64,000 nucleotides of DNA from Hymenobacter properus (lineage in GTDB: Bacteria > Bacteroidota > Bacteroidia > Cytophagales > Hymenobacteraceae). The notes beneath the pieces were generated by a model that was given only the letters and a program-made list of their open reading frames with translations, was not told the DNA's origin and ran no database searches. The stretch spans positions 62,001-126,000 of the forward strand of contig NZ_JADQDP010000003.1 of assembly GCF_015694735.1 (NCBI RefSeq), in the 5' to 3' direction. This document shows, one piece after another, positions 61,409 to 64,000 of this stretch (position 1 is the first letter of the stretch; each line of letters begins with the position of its first letter). Position numbers and translations under genes: made by a program.

Positions 61409-63208
61409 TTAGTGCGCTGTGCGCTCGTGCGGCTCCTTCTCGGCCCGCTCGTAGATGTCGGCAATAACGTCCTTGTTATTCTCCGAAATGACCTTGCGCT
61501 TCACCTTCATGGTGGGCGTCATCTCGCCGCTTTCCACCGTCCAGAGGGTGGGCAGCAGCACGTGGCGCTTCACTTGTTCCCACTGGGCGAAGCTCTTGTT
61601 ATACTTCTCAATCAGCTCTTTGTAGAGCTTTACCACTTTCTCATTCTTAATCAGCTCCTCATTGGGCGCGTCAGGCACGCCGTTTCGCTTGCACCAGCCC
61701 TTGAGGTCGGGGAAGGACGGGATGACGAGGGCCGAGGGGAATTTCTGGTCGGCGCCCACCACCATGGCCTGCTCGATGAGCGGGTCTTCCTTGAGCTTGC
61801 CTTCGATGACCTGCGGGGCAATGTACTTGCCGCCCGAGGTTTTGAACATCTCCTTCTTGCGGTCAGTGATTTTCAAAAACTTGCCGTTCACCATCTCGCC
61901 GATGTCGCCGGTGTGGAACCAGCCATCCTTATCGATGGCTTCGGCCGTGAGGTCGGGCTTGTTGTAATAGCCCTTCATCACGGAGGCCGACTTGGTCAGA
62001 ATCTCGCCGTCCTGGGCGATTTTCACGTCCATGTTGTCGATAAGCGGGCCCACCGTGCCAATCATGTTGTTTTCGGGCTCGTAGCCGCCCACGGCAATAA
62101 CCGGTGACGTTTCCGTCAGGCCGTAGCCCTCCATCACGCGAATGCCGGCTGCCCAGAAAACCCGGGCCAGGCGCGGCTGCAGGGCGCCACCGCCGCTCAC
62201 GATGCAGCGCAGGTTGCCGCCCAGCGCCTCGCGCCACTTGTTGAAAATGATTTTGTTGGCCAGTGCCAACTGCGTGTTGTACAGGAAGCCCTGGTTTTTC
62301 TGGGTGTCGAACTTCAGGCCCAAGTCCAGAGCCCAGAAGAATAGACTCTTTTTGATGCCTTCCTGCTCGTGGCCCTTCGCCACAATCTTGTCGTACACTT
62401 TTTCGAGCAGGCGCGGCACGGTGGTGAAAATCTGCGGATGCACCTCACGCAAGTTGTCGGCAATGGTGTCCATGCTTTCGGCGTAGTAAATACTCACGCT
62501 GTTTATCATGTACAGGTAGGTCACCATGCGCTCGAAAATGTGGCAGAGCGGCAGGAAGCTCAGGGCTTTATCGTCCTTCGTCACGGGCACAAAGCGCTGC
62601 GAGCTACGGCAGTTACTCAGGATGTTGTCGTGGGTGAGCATCACGCCCTTGGGGCTGCCGGTGGTGCCGCTCGTGTAAATGAGCGTGAGCAGGTCGTCGG
62701 GCTCCACGGCCGCTTTCAGCGGGTCGAGGTCGGCCGGGTTGCCTTTTTTACCGATTTCGAGCAGTTCGTCGAAATGGCGGGCGCCGTCGACTTTATCGAA
62801 AGTGAAGACGTTTTCGGCGGGAATATCGAGGCCCTCCGTGGCTTCCTTCACTTTATCGAACAGCTTTTTATCGGCCACGAACACGGCTCGCACGCCGGCA
62901 TCGGTGAAGATGTATTTGTAGTCCTCGACGGTGATGCTGGGGTACATCGGCACACTGGTGGCGCCGATTTGGGAGATGCCGAAGTCGGCCATCAGCCACT
63001 CAGGGCGGTTCATGCTGATGATGGCCACTTTGTCGCCGCGCTTGAGGCCGAGCGACACGAGGCCGAGGCTGACGGCATTGGCCTGGTCCTGAAGTTGCTG
63101 GCTGCTGATGGGCACCCACTGGCCGTCTATCTTGGAAGCCAGCGCGTCGGGTTTGGGGGCGGTGGCGATTTGGTGCTGTAGTATATCGAAGGCGCGACGA
63201 ACGTCCAT
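61409..63208 (-). CDS. Long-chain fatty-acid-CoA ligase (FadD-like AMP-binding enzyme)
   Basis: Activates fatty acids with ATP and CoA before beta-oxidation, 599 residues. Motifs in order: LIYTSGTTGSPKGVML (P-loop), GYGLTETSPVIAVGG (adenine site), GWFHTGDIGEMVNGKFLKIT with the conserved Asp, DRKKEMFKTSGGKYIAPQ and the catalytic Lys region MTPTMKVKRKVI near the C-terminus. It belongs to the long-form FAA1 type. It is upstream of, and in line with, the MarR and FadN-type genes but has its own terminator. Confidence 0.94.
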   Translation of the reverse strand: MDVRRAFDILQHQIATAPKPDALASKIDGQWVPISSQQLQDQANAVSLGLVSLGLKRGDKVAIISMNRPEWLMADFGISQIGATSVPMYPSITVEDYKYIFTDAGVRAVFVADKKLFDKVKEATEGLDIPAENVFTFDKVDGARHFDELLEIGKKGNPADLDPLKAAVEPDDLLTLIYTSGTTGSPKGVMLTHDNILSNCRSSQRFVPVTKDDKALSFLPLCHIFERMVTYLYMINSVSIYYAESMDTIADNLREVHPQIFTTVPRLLEKVYDKIVAKGHEQEGIKKSLFFWALDLGLKFDTQKNQGFLYNTQLALANKIIFNKWREALGGNLRCIVSGGGALQPRLARVFWAAGIRVMEGYGLTETSPVIAVGGYEPENNMIGTVGPLIDNMDVKIAQDGEILTKSASVMKGYYNKPDLTAEAIDKDGWFHTGDIGEMVNGKFLKITDRKKEMFKTSGGKYIAPQVIEGKLKEDPLIEQAMVVGADQKFPSALVIPSFPDLKGWCKRNGVPDAPNEELIKNEKVVKLYKELIEKYNKSFAQWEQVKRHVLLPTLWTVESGEMTPTMKVKRKVISENNKDVIADIYERAEKEPHERTAH

Positions 63209-63374
63209 TGGGTGGGGTGAGATAAGGCGTTGCGGTGAATTTCAGCTTAAATAAAGAGCTTTTTTCCGGGCCAAGCTACGGCCGAAGAGCCCGTCCGTAG
63301 GCTTGCTCATACGGGTAAAAACCAAACGAGCCGCAAAAACGGTCAAAAAACCGCTCGAACGGCCTTTTCCTGTG

Positions 63375-63382
63375 TAATTTTG
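63375..63382 (+). promoter_or_regulatory. -7 element of the arginase-family gene
   Basis: TAATTTTG matches TAnnTTTG, 24 nt before ATG 63406. I see no TTG at the -33 position. Confidence 0.4.
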
Positions 63383-63405
63383 GGCTGCTTGCATTTACGC
63401 TCCTC

Positions 63406-64000
63406 ATGAATCTGGCCCTGTTTTTTGACCCGCTGCCGGAAACGCTGACCGCCGCCACGCCCGCGCCTACCACGCTGGCCGCCTACGCCACCCGCTTCAC
63501 CGAAACGTTTCCGGACTGGCGTGCTGCCGACCTGGCCCTCATCGGGCTGGACGAGTGGCGCGGCAGCAGCACCGGCCACCCCAGCCGCCACGGCGCCAAC
63601 GAGGTGCGCCACCGCTTCTACAATCTGCAGAAAGGCAGCGGCGCCGTGCGCCTCGTCGACCTCGGCAACCTGCGCCCCGGCCTCACGCTGGAAGACACCT
63701 ACCAGCGCCTGCGCGAGATTGTGGCCGCCCTGATTGAGGAAAACACGGTGCCCATCCTGCTCGGCGGCAGCCACGACCTCGACTACGGCCAGTTCCTGGC
63801 CTACGAAACCCAGAACCGCGCCATCAGCTTCGCCATGGTCGACTCGCGGCCCGACATGGCCGAGCCCGGCCCCGGCACCGCGCCCGAAGACAGCCACCTG
63901 CGCCGCATGCTGGTGCATGAGCCCAACTTCGTGTTCAGCCTAGCCCACCTGGCCCACCAGCAGTACCTCACGCCGCCGGAGGTGCTGGTGGCGCTCGAAA
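63406..64000 (+). CDS. Arginase/formimidoylglutamase-family protein (partial, runs off the window)
   Basis: The first 198 codons of a ureohydrolase-fold gene; the 3' end lies outside the window. MNLALFFDPLPETLTAATPA starts the protein; LALIGLDEWRGSS and VPILLGGSHDLDYGQF carry the family fold, with the His in GGSHD expected to bind Mn(II). The nearest role is formimidoylglutamase of histidine breakdown, as in many Bacteroidota, but no other hut gene is in view. The later DxHxD metal motif is in the missing part, or replaced: at that position I read FAMVDSRPDM rather than DAHxD, so this may be a divergent member. Confidence 0.82.
   Translation, partial: MNLALFFDPLPETLTAATPAPTTLAAYATRFTETFPDWRAADLALIGLDEWRGSSTGHPSRHGANEVRHRFYNLQKGSGAVRLVDLGNLRPGLTLEDTYQRLREIVAALIEENTVPILLGGSHDLDYGQFLAYETQNRAISFAMVDSRPDMAEPGPGTAPEDSHLRRMLVHEPNFVFSLAHLAHQQYLTPPEVLVALE

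Overview
The window looks like chromosomal DNA of a high-GC member of the Bacteroidota, most likely Hymenobacter or a close relative in the Cytophagales. The evidence is the set of type IX secretion (T9SS) C-terminal sorting domains, the gliding-motility lipoproteins GldB and GldD, the near absence of Shine-Dalgarno sequences, promoters of the Bacteroidota TTG / TAnnTTTG type, a Bacteroidota-type 29-residue AURKAIP1/COX24-like protein, and many long intergenic palindromes. I see no rRNA, tRNA, CRISPR array, prophage, transposase or plasmid function.

180-15259 is a pectin-utilisation region: pectinesterase, an SSS-family sodium symporter, a GH105 unsaturated-galacturonyl hydrolase with a DUF4350 tail, a secreted fusion of rhamnogalacturonan acetylesterase and GH28 polygalacturonase, a small T9SS-sorted protein, an MG2/TonB-plug protein, a LacI-family regulator and a T9SS-sorted PL1 pectate lyase. 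No SusC/SusD pair is present. Three copies of a palindromic operator-like sequence lie about 134 nt upstream of three of these genes, and a different LacI-type palindrome lies upstream of the symporter. Together they suggest a local pectin regulon run by the LacI protein.

15448-28216 is mostly housekeeping: prmA, a two-gene ABC exporter, a small secreted protein, tpiA, a TspO-like membrane protein, uvrA, two tandem alpha/beta hydrolases (the second has lost its catalytic serine) and a ComEA-like helix-hairpin-helix protein. 28450-33360 encodes a Tat-exported three-subunit molybdenum hydroxylase of the PaoABC type followed by a MocA-like cofactor cytidylyltransferase. 33396-40985 holds a lipoprotein, an MFS exporter, a STAS-like protein, an ECF sigma factor overlapping a short anti-sigma-like protein, nth, a glycosyltransferase, gldB and an outer-membrane beta-barrel protein.

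41069-49283 is an information-processing and gliding block: rng, the 29-residue basic protein, a TPR protein, HU, mutY, ssb, gldD and recG. 49352-54308 contains secreted proteins, including two tandem T9SS fibronectin-like paralogues and a decayed fragment. 54544-63208 is a fatty-acid beta-oxidation block (acyl-CoA dehydrogenase, thiolase, FadN-type bifunctional enzyme, MarR regulator, acyl-CoA ligase) interrupted by one AT-rich orphan gene. The window ends inside an arginase/formimidoylglutamase-family gene.

The most striking non-coding feature is a family of ten dispersed palindromes of about 90-105 bp with shared arms, in two sequence subtypes plus a hybrid and an internally deleted copy. 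A second class of four inverted repeats has arms of 27-33 nt. Start codons were chosen from signal peptides, family starts and promoter positions, and several differ from the longest reading frame.
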